Under the pieces are notes generated by a model. That model was not told the origin of the DNA and did no database searches. It worked only from the letters and a program-made list of their open reading frames with translations. 64,000 bases of DNA, from the NCBI RefSeq assembly GCF_965198575.1, contig NZ_OZ240671.1:806001-870000 (forward strand). The letters are read 5' to 3'. Of this stretch, positions 63,998 through 64,000 are shown piece after piece; the first letter of the stretch is position 1, and every line of letters starts with the position of its first letter. Made by a program: the position numbers and the translations under genes. The DNA is from Lichenicola sp965198575 (GTDB taxonomy: Bacteria > Pseudomonadota > Alphaproteobacteria > Acetobacterales > Acetobacteraceae).

Positions 63998-64000
63998 CTC

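Overview
The window is dense, GC-rich (about 70%) chromosomal DNA of an alphaproteobacterium. Acetobacteraceae (Rhodospirillales) is my best guess, inferred from gene content and style: a CcrM-type GANTC methylase paired with rnhB, the gpmI-envC-ctpA-yibQ-rppH block, the MoxR/DUF58/DUF4159 block with cca and DUF1285, CsbD stress genes with an EcfG-like promoter, and a carA with an N-terminal helix-turn-helix extension. I found no rRNA, tRNA, CRISPR array, transposase, integrase or plasmid gene; it reads as core genome with some lineage-specific genes.

Layout. 1-9.4 kb is housekeeping: the 5' end of dnaG with yqeY on the minus strand, then divergent carA-carB-greA-ilvA and a GGDEF-EAL c-di-GMP protein. 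9.4-13.7 kb holds upp, a tandem pair of related lipoproteins, msrB, a 57-codon stress-type peptide and gpmI. 13.7-18.4 kb is a cell-envelope/division block (EnvC-like activator, CtpA protease, YibQ-type deacetylase) ending in rppH. 18.5-25.2 kb has an EamA transporter, a hypothetical membrane protein, DUF421, the emrAB drug pump behind a perfect palindromic operator, and a DUF1232-sulfotransferase fusion.

25.5-39.3 kb carries an MsbA-like ABC exporter, cca and DUF1285 on the minus strand, then the divergent MoxR-DUF58-DUF4159-VWA cluster, tspO, an ankyrin protein and an RhtA-like exporter. 39.3-43.9 kb has an orphan protein with a possible ADP-ribosyltransferase fold, ccrM-rnhB with a GANTC cluster in the leader, csbD with an EcfG-type promoter, an MFS pump and a small unknown gene. 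44.3-53.9 kb is a complete MdtABC-type RND operon with its own outer-membrane channel. 53.9-64 kb carries an S1/P1-type hydrolase, DUF1328, a second csbD with an unusual nested hairpin leader, a zinc metallopeptidase, two secreted hydrolases, an 827-residue unknown with octapeptide repeats and a DEDDh exonuclease.

The most unusual points are the HTH-CarA fusion facing two identical palindromes, the DUF1232-sulfotransferase fusion, the roughly 100-residue low-complexity insert in MdtC, the 13-codon mini-ORF bridging mdtA and mdtB, and the GANTC, EcfG-like and CtrA-like sites. No single cluster here clearly reads as a new defence or metabolic system.
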